The position numbers were made by a program, and so were the translations under genes. Source: Nematopogon swammerdamellus (taxonomy: Eukaryota; Arthropoda; Insecta; Lepidoptera; Adelidae). Taken from it: DNA of 64,000 nt. The notes under the pieces were generated by a model. It had not been told where the DNA came from, did not search any database, and saw only the letters and a list, made by a program, of their open reading frames with translations. The stretch covers positions 13,353,891-13,417,890 of the forward strand of contig OX336349.1 of NCBI GenBank assembly GCA_946902875.1. Reading direction: 5' to 3'. Positions within the stretch are counted from its first letter, which is position 1, and each line of letters begins with the position of its first letter. Of this stretch, positions 44,421 through 55,978 are shown piece after piece.

Positions 44421-45171
44421 ATAAAATTATCACTTCTAGTAAGCGTCCACAGGTTCGCTCGCACGCATCGGACGGATCAATTAACATGGACTTTAATATT
44501 CTTTGTTTTGGTTTCCCAAAGAAGTGCGCTCACTCACCCACACCGGACGGTCGTCGACCTCGACGTTGTCGTCGTCATCAAATCCGATGTGCGGATGATG
44601 TCGTTGGTCCAGTGTTGAAAACCCTATTACAAATAGCGGTCGCATTTAGCTAATTTCACGACTTCTACTTGCTCCTACAAATTGAAGTTGTCCGTATTCA
44701 TTCAATTAATCGAAATACCAGAATTGATAAATTAAGAAGATAAAATTTTATAATTTTAAGCATTCAGCGAAGTCAGTTCTTCTTTTAAATTAATCTAGTC
44801 GTCCGTTCGTTGACTTTTCGTGTGACTGGTGTGATGGTTCTTCGTTCTTCGTTGTTCGCCGCACCGCCTCCGCTGCCGCCGCCCTGTGTGCTTTAGTAAA
44901 AGCTGCTTTGTCGGCCTCTTGTTTGTTCTGAGTTCGTCTTACATACAACAGCTTGTTAGACAACGTACAATACCCACCTACCTACTCACTTACTTGCTCA
45001 GTTGTTCTTAGTTTCGACACCTATGTTGGTTCAATCATTCCGACTTTATTATGCCTCGTGTTAAGAAAGCAATCGTAAATGCCACTGGTAGGTATAAATT
45101 GGAACCGTTTACTTTTACCATCTCTTGTATTTCCGCTTATAGCTACCTCATACCCACTGAGGTATATAATA
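44421..45171. other. Non-coding stretch
   Basis: 44455-44560 resembles 36975-37085 (possible old DNA transposon). A small CCG patch at about 44865. No exon recognised. Confidence 0.45.
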
Positions 45172-45538
45172 TCAGCCTCGGTAGCTCAGTGGTGCGGTTG
45201 GTCGACTGACGATCGTGATCATAAGCACATCTGGGCGCGGTCAGTACTTGGATGGGTGACTGCTCGACCGTTGGAAGCTGACCGTGGTTCGGATTCCACG
45301 TAAAACTGTAGGTCCCTTCCCTTCTCACCTTACTCGGTTACCCGCCTGGGTTGGTGACACCGCATTGATTGAAAAGTCCGAAAAAACAACGGTGTAAATT
45401 GTTAGTATTTTCCGTCCAATTTAGTGTAACCGGCACGACCGAAGGGAAGCACTGACATGGCACCTATTTCTCCAAGGTGTTATGGGCTGACATCACGGAT
45501 GTTGTAGGTGATGTAGCCAGCCTTGTCAGTTTCCATAA
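45172..45538 (+). mobile_element. SINE with chimeric tRNA/5S rRNA-like head
   Basis: Head: A-box match TAGCTCAGTGG (45182-45192); then 45222-45260 reads like the internal promoter of 5S rRNA (AAGCA, then GGGCGCGGTCAGTACTTGG and ATGGGTGAC); then a B-box/T-arm-like CGTGGTTCGGATTCCACG (45283-45300). The common SINE body follows, ending TCAGTTTCCATA and a short A tail. An RNA polymerase III type promoter is inferred. The copy is not a functional tRNA or 5S gene, as neither RNA is complete. Confidence 0.85.
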
Positions 45539-45752
45539 AAAAGAAGAAGTTCTTATGCCATACATACCACACCTTTTCTACACAGGTTTCCCTTACGAGT
45601 AAACCTCGCAAGTAATGGGCTGACATCACGGATGTTGTAGGTGATGTAGCCAGCCTTGTTAGTTTCCATAAAAAAGAAAAAGTTCTTATGCCATACATAC
45701 CACACCTTTTCTACACAGCTCTCCCTTACGAGTAAACCTCGCAAGTAAGCAA
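45485..45752 (+). repeat. ~134-bp tandem duplication across a SINE 3' end
   Basis: GGGCTGACATCACGGATGTT recurs at 45485 and 45619. Both are followed by the SINE end and the same unique flank (GTTCTTATGCCATACATACC, GAGTAAACCTCGCAAGTAA). The duplication therefore happened after the SINE inserted. Confidence 0.85.
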
Positions 45753-47759
45753 GCGAGCAAGTTAGACAAGCATCGGAACGAATGCAACTGCACGCTGACT
45801 TTGTAAATTAAATGCACCATTATGTGATAGTGAGACTTGTATCAAAGAGCAGCATTGAAGAAATGTAGTAAAGTTTGAAACGGCGACCACCGACTGCCCT
45901 ACGCTGCTCCTGCTACTCACCCTACCGGACGTAATTTCATTAATTACACGAACAGAAACATCCATCAAAACGGGCACAACGTTGGTGTTGATGTTACCTC
46001 GAGTTTGTCGACAGATGCGTGGCCGCCATCTTGATAAAGTGTCACCGATGCATCCAGTTGACAGTAATTGAGACAGACGCGACGAGAGTAGAACACGAAA
46101 GTTGATATTCCTTATTAATTCCTTCCACGCCGCGCGTGGACGAGCTTCGAGTTTTATGTGTCCATCGGTTAATTCGATTTTAAAGCAAGAGTTAACAACT
46201 GCTTACTTGTATCTGTCTAATCCAGTTCGGAGGACCATAATGTAACGACATTTTATAATTATTATGTATAACTTGTTCTTGGTTCTTTAAAAAACATTAG
46301 GTAACTTCAAAGATGATACGTCATTGGGTAACTTACGTAAAATTTAAATTATTTTCGAAGACTAAAGCAGTGAATGGCACTTTCTTTATTCTAATCTCAC
46401 ATATGCTTGGCCGCAAACAATTAGCCAAGTACCTATGCATTTTGCAAATTACAAAGCTTTGTAAAGAGCTGGTAGAGTGAAGGAACACATACGCAGAGAT
46501 TACGCCTGAATGTTTCGCGAAATTGTCAAAATTGGCCGCGTTTGCGTTGTTGTGACTTCCTGACGTGTGCTATTTTAATTTAATAAGTAAATTAATTAAA
46601 TTGAATTGCGTAAAATATTACTGTTTGTAGATTCTTCTTTGCATGACTCGTTGCCGACATACCTTATTGCGTGATTTTATAGTCCACTAACCTTATGCTA
46701 GGCGGATTAAATTGAGCGTACCAAGCAGACATATTTCTTGTTATCTGCTCGTAATTATTATTAGAAATGTAAGCACACCGTGGAGTTAAATACTCACCTA
46801 GAAGGGGCATCAACTTGTCGTGAATGTAAGAAAAGTTCACAATCTAAATTTAAACTATGCAAGTATTTGTACGAGTATCTCTGTCATACTTATGATCTGG
46901 CTGCTAACTGAGTCAATGCCGACTAAATGTTTGTAAAAAGGTAAGATTTTGTTGATTTTGACAATAACATTTCTGGGTATTTATTTTCGTGTCTGCTCAT
47001 GATTATTATTTCAAATAGCATAGAGCGCTAGAAGTTATATTATAAGAGTATTTAATACAAGGTGCTCAAGTCAATCTTCTGTCAACTTTACAGCTTGTTA
47101 AGAATCTTAAGTCAAGACGTGATGGAAAAACTTGACATGACGTAGGTACTTGTGCAGTAAGTAGGTACCTACGCGTGTATATGTAGAGAATATATGGATA
47201 GTCAACCTGCCATATATAAAAGTTAAGTGTACGACTGTAAAAGCTCGTTGATAGCACTATATACCTATGGAATTGCACGACATGTAGGTACATACCTAAC
47301 TCATTATGTGCATGCAACACAAACACACACACACACACACACAAAGTGCACTTATAGCATTATTATATTATCGAGGCATTGTAATAGGTAGTATTTTTAA
47401 AATAATAAAATAGGACAAGGAGCACTAGGCAGTTTGTACCATAATCGACCATTTACACAAATTAAATTAGTTGTGTCGCACAAAATTTTTTTTTTTTTAT
47501 AAAACAAAAACAACGGCTTGCGTATTCACGGAAAAAGGACGTACTTACCTACCTACATATAAACAATACCGCGTAAGTTTAATGTTAATTAATCGTTAAG
47601 TACTATAATTAGTAATGCTCGTATCATCACATCACTCCCATACAGGTTTCTCTCGAGCTCTCCTATGTGGCGTGGTGGTGTATTTAGCGAGTGATTAAAC
47701 GGATTAAACGGTGGAAAAACGTGGTAAAACGTGGATTAAACGGTATGGGCAAAGGTTTT
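45753..47759. other. Non-coding stretch with a CA microsatellite
   Basis: (CA)n at about 47324-47342. No exon or bounded repeat recognised. Confidence 0.5.
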
Positions 47760-48244
47760 TTTTTTTTTTTTTTTTTTTTTATGGAACCTGACACGGTTGG
47801 CTACATCACCTACAACATCCGTGATGTCAGCCCATAACACAGGGTGAACTAGGTGCCATGTCAGTGCTTCCCTTCATTTCATGTCGGCTACACTAAACTG
47901 GACGGAAAACACGAACTATTTACATAGCCGTTTCGACCGACGTTTCGTTCAGTGCGGTGGTACCAACCCGGCCGGGATAAACCCTACCACCTAGTAAGGT
48001 AAGAAGGGAAGGGACCTACAGTTTAACGTGGAATCCGAACCACGGTCAGCCTCCAACGGTCGAGCGGTCACCCATCCAAACACTGACCGCGCTCAGCGTT
48101 GCTTAATAACAGTTGACTAACCAACCGCGCCACTGAGCTACCGAGGCTGACGAATTTTCTTATCCCTTAGTCGACTTTTACGACATGCGACGGGAAGAGA
48201 TGCAGTGGGGATATTCTTTTTAAGTACCGACCCCACACGGTACA
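47760..48244 (-). mobile_element. Longest SINE copy: head 1 + tRNA/5S head + body
   Basis: Read on the - strand: 48244-48157 is head 1 (CCGTGTGGGGTCGGTACTT, CTGCATCTCTTCCCG); then the tRNA-like A-box (GGTAGCTCAGTGGCGCGG); the 5S-like TTAAGCAACG, GCGCGGTCAGTG and TTGGATGGGTGACCGC; the TTCGGATTCCACGT segment; the common body; and an A21 tail (T run 47757-47780 on +). This copy joins both head types found separately elsewhere. Confidence 0.8.
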
Positions 48245-48823
48245 AAGGTACTCGCCACCTGCACATGCACCGCGCCGCCTCCTCCGCCGCCGCCGCTCCG
48301 GTAATTCGATCGCGCGGGAACTTGCAGCTGCGGTGTTAATTAGAACTGTTGAGGCACTTATACCTTTATACGAGTTTAAGTGAAAAATTAATTAAAAGTT
48401 AAAAAAAAATTCTCAGAGAAAAAATATTCCCAATTTCTTGCCGGTTTTCATTCGCGTGTAGTAATCGAACTATCGGTCATTTCTAAATGTAATTTCTCCA
48501 CCTAAGTATGGATTAATTCCTAAAATGAATAAGCAAAACAATCAACTCTCTGACGGTTCTATGATTCTGCAGTGCTGTACTAAAAGTCCACCAACTCCAA
48601 TGGTAGTGAACTTGATGTTTTGTTCAATCATCGGTTTAAAAAAAGTATGTCTCCGTGTCACGTCTCAATTTCAATTTATAGTTGATAATTGGTACGTCGA
48701 GCCGGATCGCGTTAGGTTAGGTAGGACTTTATGTTAAAACTCAATCTAATCAATGGAAGGTTCTATCAGCCTAAGATCCAAATGGCGTAACACAAACAAA
48801 TGAGTGGTCTGCATTGTCAACAG
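48245..48823. other. Intronic sequence upstream of the Frizzled exon
   Basis: A CCG-rich patch at 48270-48300 and a LINE-tail-like segment near 48425-48490 (TTTCTTGCCGG, GTAATCGAAC). The acceptor CAACAG ends at 48823 with only a weak pyrimidine tract. Confidence 0.5.
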
Positions 48824-49029
48824 GTGGGTCGTGCTAGCCGGTGCATGGCGCGCAGGCGTGCTGCGACGGTACGCAGCAACGACCGCACCCGCCGGCCCCG
48901 GAGCCTCCGCCTCCTCGTCCTCCTCGGACCGGCACAGCTCGCTGCTGCAGCTGGCGGCGTGGGGTGCTCCTGCTGCCCTCACTGCAGCCGTACTCGTCAC
49001 CAGGGACGTCGACGCCGATGAACTTACTG
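48824..49029 (+). CDS. Frizzled-family receptor, exon covering end of TM3 to second extracellular loop
   Basis: Frizzled receptors are seven-pass membrane proteins that bind Wnt through an extracellular cysteine-rich domain and signal through Dishevelled. The exon starts with the third base of a codon; if the previous exon ends in TG, the result is the conserved WW at the end of TM3. It then reads WVVLAGAWRAG (TM3 end), an Ala/Ser-rich second intracellular loop longer than usual, LQLAAWGAPAALTAAVLV (TM4, with the conserved HLAAW-like core) and RDVDADELTG. The donor is ACTG|GTGAGC, phase 1. Joined to the exon at 60346 it gives LTG-TCFVGNQ, the family's conserved pre-TM5 segment, so the two exons belong together. 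A stop at 48801 and the AG at 48822-48823 limit the start. The long GC-rich loop is divergent. Upstream exons were not found. Confidence 0.8.
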
Positions 49030-49649
49030 GTGAGCATTTCTCACACTTATGTCCCTTTGATATCACTCTCAAACTTTCCGACTCCGGCTGGTCACTTGTC
49101 TGTCATCCCTCACAACTCCAGGCTTGTCTGATTCTTGACACTTTCTTTGTGTAATTTTTAATTGCTTTTCTTACAGCGTATATCTTTTTTGCCTCGTCCT
49201 AGTAGAATAGCAAGCGCTATTGGATATTCCAGGGAATTCAGCTAGAGGATCATAGTGGAATCCACCGAAAATTTTACTTTTTGCCGTCATAATGAAAATG
49301 CACTCATGCATCTTATAGTTTGTCAACCAACTCCCTTTTTGCTCCCAACAACCAACAAGTTTGTTCAGCTATGTTGGGGTTAGGTTCCTCCTTCTCGTCA
49401 CTTTGACGTCGTCTCGTATCTTCTCTTCATTATTTTGCTACATTTACCATTCATCTTGCCACTTTGTTGCCCCCTTCCTTCCCACTTTTACAACCACTCT
49501 TATCACAGCGTCTATATATGCTTAGTACTTCTTATTTTATATCTCTACTTCTTGTCAATTTTCTTCTAAAACTTCTATTTGTTTCTATTCACTTCGGGCT
49601 ACATTGGCAGTTGAAACTTTTTTTTATTATAGACAGACGTCAACGTCAA

Positions 49650-49765
49650 GGATGGCTGCGCTCAAAAGCTTTTAATCAGACACAGAAAGATCAGACACAG
49701 GCAATAACACCTCTCCTCGTGAAACCACGCTCAGAGAGGCGCCATGCCAGCTAGGTTGAGGCGGA
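49650..49765 (+). repeat. Dispersed repeat family W, copy 3
   Basis: GAAACCACGCTCAGAGAGGC and GCGCCATGCCAGC, as in the copies at 4846 and 40751. Confidence 0.55.
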
Positions 49766-51430
49766 CAAAAAGGTTGTCATCTAAATTGAGTAACACGCTT
49801 TTTGAAGATCCCCAGGTTGTACGGAGACTCACCGCCTAGCTTGCTTGGTTACAGCGTTTTATGCGCTTCCGGTCTGAGAATGAATACTTAGTACGAAAGT
49901 AAGCTACAGGAAGCTCGTATTAGCATTACCAAATTGTATTGTATTTTGAAAACGATTCTGAGTTCTGGTTTAATATAGTTTCATTGGTTAAGCCTAAAAT
50001 CGGTCCGAGCACGCATTTTGAATGTTTCAATTCTCTATTCAATCTTTATTACGTACCCGCTTTTGTGTGACACGTTCGCCTAACAAACATGGTATTAGCA
50101 GATGGCTTACTGTGTGATTGATTACAAGACGCAAAGTATTAAACTAGCTATCGGATAAATTGTGTCAGCATTGTAGGTAGTAATAAATTGGTTGGATACC
50201 AGTAAAAAACAGGTTATGGCAATGTTTGATCCTTGTAAGCTGGCTGTCACGGTAGTATGTTGAAAAATAATACCATCATCCACCTTACTTTGTTAGATTC
50301 AAGTAAATATTTAAAAAGCACGTCGGCAAAAATAAAAGGGAGAAAATGTGCCGACTTTATTTGAAGAAGCAGCAGGCGGCAGAAACGTACACGCGAGCAC
50401 GGCTGAACTCTTTCAGGCAGCTCTCAACACAAATCCCAGACAAACCTTTGCTTTGAAGCTTCCAGATAAGATATCTCGTTCTTTGGATGCGCCCGCGTCT
50501 TCAACGAACGCTACCGGATAAGATCTTGGTGTTGTCTTTATTCTACGCAACATTTTAAAAAGCCTATTATGTGTGCACGTTGTTCGCTCGCACACAGAGG
50601 GTTCCGTAGTCATTTCCTACTTGTGCATCACCAGTCATCACTGCCCGTGCTTCCCCGCGTCACACCTCTCACCCCGCGCGTCCGTCACACACGGTTATCT
50701 ACGCTTAGAAGTGCGATTTTTTTTTCTATATAACCGAACACAATACACTTCAAATTTGTGGTCATGCCTGCTTAATTTATATTTTTCAATTTATTGAGCT
50801 TTTTCTTTTAGAATAATCGCCCGTGACATAAAATTTGATACCTATAATATTTCAACCTATAACATTGGGTACTATTTAAAAAAAAATATTGTGATAATCT
50901 TGGCTGTTTAAGATCTTTTCAGCGATAATATGCAACGGGACCTTTTTGAAAAAAAATTTATTATCATCTTTATTTTTGCAGCCCCTATAATTACAGTTTA
51001 GGACGCCTGACTTTACTTACCACTTAAATTGTATTGCCTACCAGTAATCTATAAGCGTTCCAAGTTTCAAGAAAATCGATCAAGCCGTTTATGAGCTACA
51101 CACAGGCTGTGACATACGGACGGACGGACAGACGGACAGACACCTGACCGATTATATAAGGTTCCTGCCAGTGTTGGTTACTACAGAACCCTGAAAAAAA
51201 GGTTTACTTGAACAAATTTATAATAGTAATGATTGGTCTTGCAAAAGCATTGTCTTTAGACATCTATTATTTTCAGGGCTTACACAATAAAATCTTGGAG
51301 CAGTAATTTGTATAACTATGATAGCGTTTCCCTTTTCCTCTGTCCTCACATAAAAAAACCAGGAGACAGTGAAGAGCATGTTTTAAAATACATAAAGTAT
51401 AATTTGCTTTAATACATTTATTGTAAACTA

Positions 51431-52966
51431 GCTGAGCCCGCGGCTCCGCTCGCGTGAAATTCGTATTCCAAAGAAGAATGTAAGTAACTAAGGGCGAGGC
51501 CGAAGGCCGAGCTGCGTTCAGGTAATCGATAAACCTTCTTAAAGAAAGTAACTAACTAAGGGCGAGGCCGAAGGCCGAGCTGCTTTCAGGTAAACGATAA
51601 ACCTTTCTCAAATAAAGGAAGTAAGTAAGGGCGAGGCCGAAGGCCGAGCTGCGTTCAGGAAGACGACAAACCTTCTGGAAGAAAGGAAGGAACTAAGTGC
51701 GAGGCCGAAGGCCGAGCTGCGTTCAGGTAAACCAAACACCCTCTTCCGCCTTCGGGCCTCGCCCTTAAAGACTTCCTTTCTTCGATAGAATATAATATCG
51801 TTTACTCAATCTATTTATTTCATATAAATAAAAAAGTAATATTAATAACTAAAGAATTAAACCTACCTAACAAACATTAAAATAACTATCAAAACGGGCA
51901 TTTTCAAATGTTCTTAGAGCACTTGCGGCATTACCCCGCTGGATGGCAAGGCTTACCCTTTGAATGAAGTACATAAGCCCTTGATGACGGGACACCAGTT
52001 GCGTCAACCAGCTCAAGCCTCTTTTGGCTTCACTGCTCCACGGACCGAGGGTTTCAACCGCAAACGCAACAAATTCGAAATCTTGAATTATATTTCTATA
52101 TTTGCTGCGTTGGAGGCTCTCCGCCCCAGCCTCGGCCGCGCCAGCCGCTCTTGAAGATGTCCTAACGTGACTTGGAGCCAATGTGAGAAAAAAAGTGGCG
52201 TCCCACATCAAAGAACTACCCTTAGTCCATGGCACTAAGATCTCTAGCATCGGGCCTCTTGCCATCCAGCCGGGAATAACCGCGAGGTTCTAGGATGCAC
52301 GGTATATTTGCCGTTAGAAGCGTGGACTTTATAATAAAATTTAAATTAAATTAACTCAATCTTAATATTAATTAACTTTATTCGAGATGGTTTAGCTTCT
52401 TCCTGAACGCAGCTCGGCCTTCGGCCTCGCCCTTAGTTACTTGCTTTCTTCGAGATGGTTTATCATTTGTCAGACCGTAGCTCGGCCTTCGGCCTCGCCT
52501 TAGTTGCTTACTTTCTTCAAGATGGTTTAGCTTCTTCCTGAACGCAGCTCGGCCTTCGGCCTCGCCCTTAGTTACTTGCTTTCTTCGAGATGGTTTTTCA
52601 ATTATCCGAACGTAGCTCGGCCTTCGGCCTCGCCTTAGTTACTTACTTTCTTCAAGATAGTTTAGCTTCTTCCTGAACGCAGCTCGGCCTGCGGCCTCGC
52701 CCATAGTTACTAACTTTCTTCGAGAAGGTTTATGGTCTTCCAGAATAGAGCTTGGCCTTCGGCCTCGCCGTTAGTTACTTATTTTCTTCAAGAATGTTTT
52801 TCTTCTTCCTGAAATCAGCTCCGCCTTTCGCCTCGCCCTTAGTTACTTTCATCGAGAAAGAATATCGTTTACGTGAGCGCAGATCCGCCTTCGGGCCCGT
52901 CTTTAGTTACTTACTTTCTTTTTTTTAAAATACGAATTTCACGCGAGCGAAGCCGCGGGCAACAGA
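51431..52966. mobile_element. Composite with outward Helitron-like ends and inverted tandem arrays
   Basis: Left end (51431-51470) and right end (52926-52966) are inverted copies of a ~35-bp sequence (AATTTCACGCGAGCGAAG then CCGCGGGC). The left one has ACTAG on the outside, as in a Helitron 3' end. Inside, ~65-69-bp repeats with GAGGCCGAAGGCCGAGCTGC occur four times on the left (51487-51730) and, inverted, about eight times on the right (52390-52920). The middle carries the nuclease-like fragment at 51867-52289. Type uncertain: two Helitron-like ends brought together, or a foldback element. Confidence 0.65.
51867..52289 (-). pseudogene. C-terminal nuclease-like fragment of an RT-bearing mobile element
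   Basis: A 132-codon frame from ATG 52265, open a further 8 codons upstream (LAVIPGW). It reads LEILVPWTKGSSLMWDATF, SHVRTSSRAAGAAEAGAESL, VAFAVETLGPW and QRVSLAIQRGNAAS. I recall this combination from proteins often annotated as reverse transcriptase-related in many animals, located after the RT domain; the WD...T core and E of AVETLG may be the metal-binding part of a PD-(D/E)XK-like fold (inference). No RT domain is present and a stop lies just upstream, so it is a captured or decayed fragment. It sits between two inverted repeat arrays. Confidence 0.55.
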
Positions 52967-53278
52967 TATATAAATTTTATTGCACCAATGACAGCGACAT
53001 AACTTCGACTTTCAATTATTATTTTTATTTATCAAATAATTTGTCACCGGCCAGCTCACGTCGAGATGACAGTTCTCCGTTGTCAACATGACATTTAAAA
53101 TTGTTTTTACCTTTACTTTGGACTACGTGATTTTAAACGCGCAATAATGTTTATAATTGTTAATTTTTTTTTTATTTTGTTAATTTTTTTTACGTATTAT
53201 GTTAACCCGGCATATAAACTGCCACTATACAAAGTTTCGTCTAATTCCGTTCAGTGGTTTTTGCGTGATGCGCGTACA

Positions 53279-53320
53279 GACAAACAAACAAACAAACAAA
53301 CAAACAAACAAACAAACAAA
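53279..53320 (+). repeat. (CAAA)n microsatellite at the end of a dispersed repeat
   Basis: It follows CAAAGTTTCGTCTAATTCCG and CAGTGGTTTTTGCGTGATG (53219-53275), a repeat-tail configuration common in insect genomes. Confidence 0.6.
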
Positions 53321-54127
53321 AATTTTAAAAACTGTTCTAACATGTTCAGTATCTCATTTTAAGCCACCCTGGTTAGTTTTTTTCCGAATACATTCAGTGT
53401 ACAGACTTTCTTACCTCTACGATTTTATTATATGTATAGATTGAATGTATATAGATAGAAAATGCTTTATTGCTCCAAAAAACAATAAACAGTAATAAGT
53501 ACATTAGAAAATTTACATAAGATACAAAGGCAGACTTTTCCCTTACAGATATTTCTGTAATACGTATCTACGACTAAATACTAACGTCGTCGTCGTTGGT
53601 AGAAAATAAAGATTTGGAACGAGATTTGGAATAAGACGAATCTAACAATATCGCAGTTACAACGCAACGTTACGTACACTTTGAGCCATTGAGCAGTCCC
53701 TAAGTGCGCAGTTGAGGATACTTACTTACTTTTACTGCACAAATATGATTAGGTGCAGTGCGTTTGTTTGTATGTGCCGAGCTTAGGAACGTGATGTCAG
53801 AAAATTCAGGCTTGTTATTTTAGGGATCTTCTAGAAGAACCGCCGCGGTATCACTGATATACACACATATCCTGACACACACACACACGAAAAATTTCCG
53901 AGACAAACCAAACATATAGGAACGGACATACAATTTAATGAAGATAAATTATACTGCCACCAGTCTCGATAGGCATGCACCTCGGCATCCACACAAAATA
54001 GCATTGCAGTTTTGTTGTATTCTGTTTTTATTATTTGACTTATTGTATTGTTTATTGACTCTTTCCAACCTAATTCCACAGGGCACATTCTCGAAAGGAG
54101 GGCAAATAAAAGCGAACCCCCCCGAGA

Positions 54128-54338
54128 TATATAAATCACGAATAGGCAGCGCAAGCGCACTTCATTTAGCATAACAATGGCGACCGATCGCATCGCATGC
54201 AAATTCTGCTCCCCCGCGACAAGCGCGGAAGCCTTTGTATACTACCCGCAAGCAGTCGCGACGCCTCCACGCCGCCGCGCCGCCTCCGCGCCGCGCTGCC
54301 GTTTCATTCTATTGGCTTTTCTCTACATACTCGTATGA
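54128..54338 (+). other. Possible promoter with a 53-codon ORF
   Basis: TATATAAA at 54128-54135; a TCATTT initiator-like site at 54163; ATG with AACAATGG context at 54177 opening a 53-codon frame (MATDRIACKFC at the start, hydrophobic FILLAFLYILV at the end). A strong donor-like GTATGAGT at 54333 could splice it onward instead. No domain known; GC-rich codons unlike the flanks. The TATA-to-start distance is slightly long. Speculative. Confidence 0.2.
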
Positions 54339-55383
54339 GTGAAATCTCCTCTGTTTATCCTAGGGGGCAAATATCCTCGCAAGTCGCAACTGTGCGTAAC
54401 ATAGGTATAGTACTGACACACACAAGAATGTCGCATGCAACACAGCGCGGCATCTACGTATGTTTTTTGCCGCGCGACATGTTGCAGGTGATATCTCTAC
54501 CGGGTCTGTACAGACTCTGTACACATACACCCACACACTCTACCTACAGAGTACATGTCCCGCGGCATGTTACAAGATGTTACCCGCAACATACAACGTT
54601 TATATACCGCAACAGGGTTATAATATAAATGATAATCACTATTCAATCTACGTTCGACCCGAACGTAAACTAAATAGTTAATTATTTATTCCTTTACATC
54701 AGAAAACTTTCGAATTAGCAAGCAACGGCATAATTATTAATGCTATAGGATAGGATACATTTTGTTGGATTTTCACAGCAATTTAATATTATTATTATAT
54801 GAAACCGTGTACCTAACGATTGTGATCCGTCCTGTAAATGGCCGCTAACGAGCCGGCAATGTTCGTGTTTCTCGTTCCTTTTTCAAACAGCTCCAGCCAG
54901 CGCTGCGCCGCAGTTCCCGCCCGTTTTTATTTATCTCCGCGCAGCGCCCTCTGGCGGCACAGCCTCATAAATTATTCTGAAAATAGTTATAGTGTAGGAA
55001 TGAATCTACATATTATTTTGTGTTGTTGATGTTTCACGTGTTCCACTGAATACTTACCTTGTTATTTATAAGTACATTGATACCATACGTAAATCTCTAC
55101 TGCACAAAATTCATATCTCGTCATCCTATCTCTAAAATGCAACGTCTGCCGCCTAAGTAGCATTCTAGGCTAGCAAAAAAAGGCAAAAAAAGTATATATT
55201 TGAATTGTTTAACTAAGAGCATTAATTGTAAGGACCTACAACCTGTCGGAAATATCCGTGGACCTGACCAAATGCACATTTTGGGATTATTATTATAGTT
55301 TTTATTTTCTGGGATGTAGAGTAGAATTCAGTTTTTTAAATGAAGGTAGGTATAAAAAAGATATTACAATAAAATGTTTCCCG
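54339..55383. other. Intronic stretch without recognised gene
   Basis: 54430-54610 has repeated GCAACATG/CATGTTAC-type motifs that could be an old inverted-repeat element. 54838-55029 is a GC-rich frame without domain. Confidence 0.4.
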
Positions 55384-55696
55384 TTTAATACCCCTCCCTA
55401 CAGCTTGTATGACGTCATTTGGTCAGGTCCGCAGTTTCCGACGGGTTGTAAAGCAGTGGGCTGGGCACGTTAGCCGAAGAGACGATGACTGTTGGAGTAA
55501 CCGTGTCCTACACTGGCGGCCGTGGACAGGAAAACGGAGTGTGGGAAGACCACCCGCTAGGTGGGACGACGACATCAAGTACGTCGGCGGAAAGCAGCGC
55601 TTCCGTATCGCTGAAGGCCGGGAGGACTAGAGGAAAATTTGAGAGGCGTATGTCCAGCAGTGGACGCTTACACGCTGACTGACTGACTATATTATT
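55384..55696 (+). mobile_element. RTE-type LINE 3' end
   Basis: The plus strand encodes QWAGHVSRRDDDCW, VLHWRPW, RSVGRPPARWDDD and, in another frame, EAYVQQWTLTR before a stop. These are the C-terminal residues of lepidopteran RTE-type endonuclease/RT proteins. The frame is broken and the RT core is missing. It ends in a (TGAC)n tail. Confidence 0.75.
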
Positions 55697-55978
55697 TTAT
55701 TCAATGGGAGCATTTTTATTTCTTTCGAAAATCTTTCCCCTCCATATGGGCTTCACCGCAGTCGGGTAGAGGTCCCCACGACAAAATTTTGATACAAGGC
55801 CCGTATAGGGCAAGCTGCGCCACTGATGCTATACTAGCCTGCAGCTCGAGAACAGCTCATTCGATTTACATGCAGTTTTCATCTATACGATAAGATCACA
55901 ATATCCTAATTTTCTATATATTTTAACGTGAGTAGAGTGGAGACGCGGACACAACTAGTAAATAATATTATTATTGCT

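Noticed and set aside
45182..45300. A functional tRNA or 5S rRNA gene
   Set aside because: Only promoter-like parts of each RNA are present and they run directly into the SINE body; no complete cloverleaf or full 5S.
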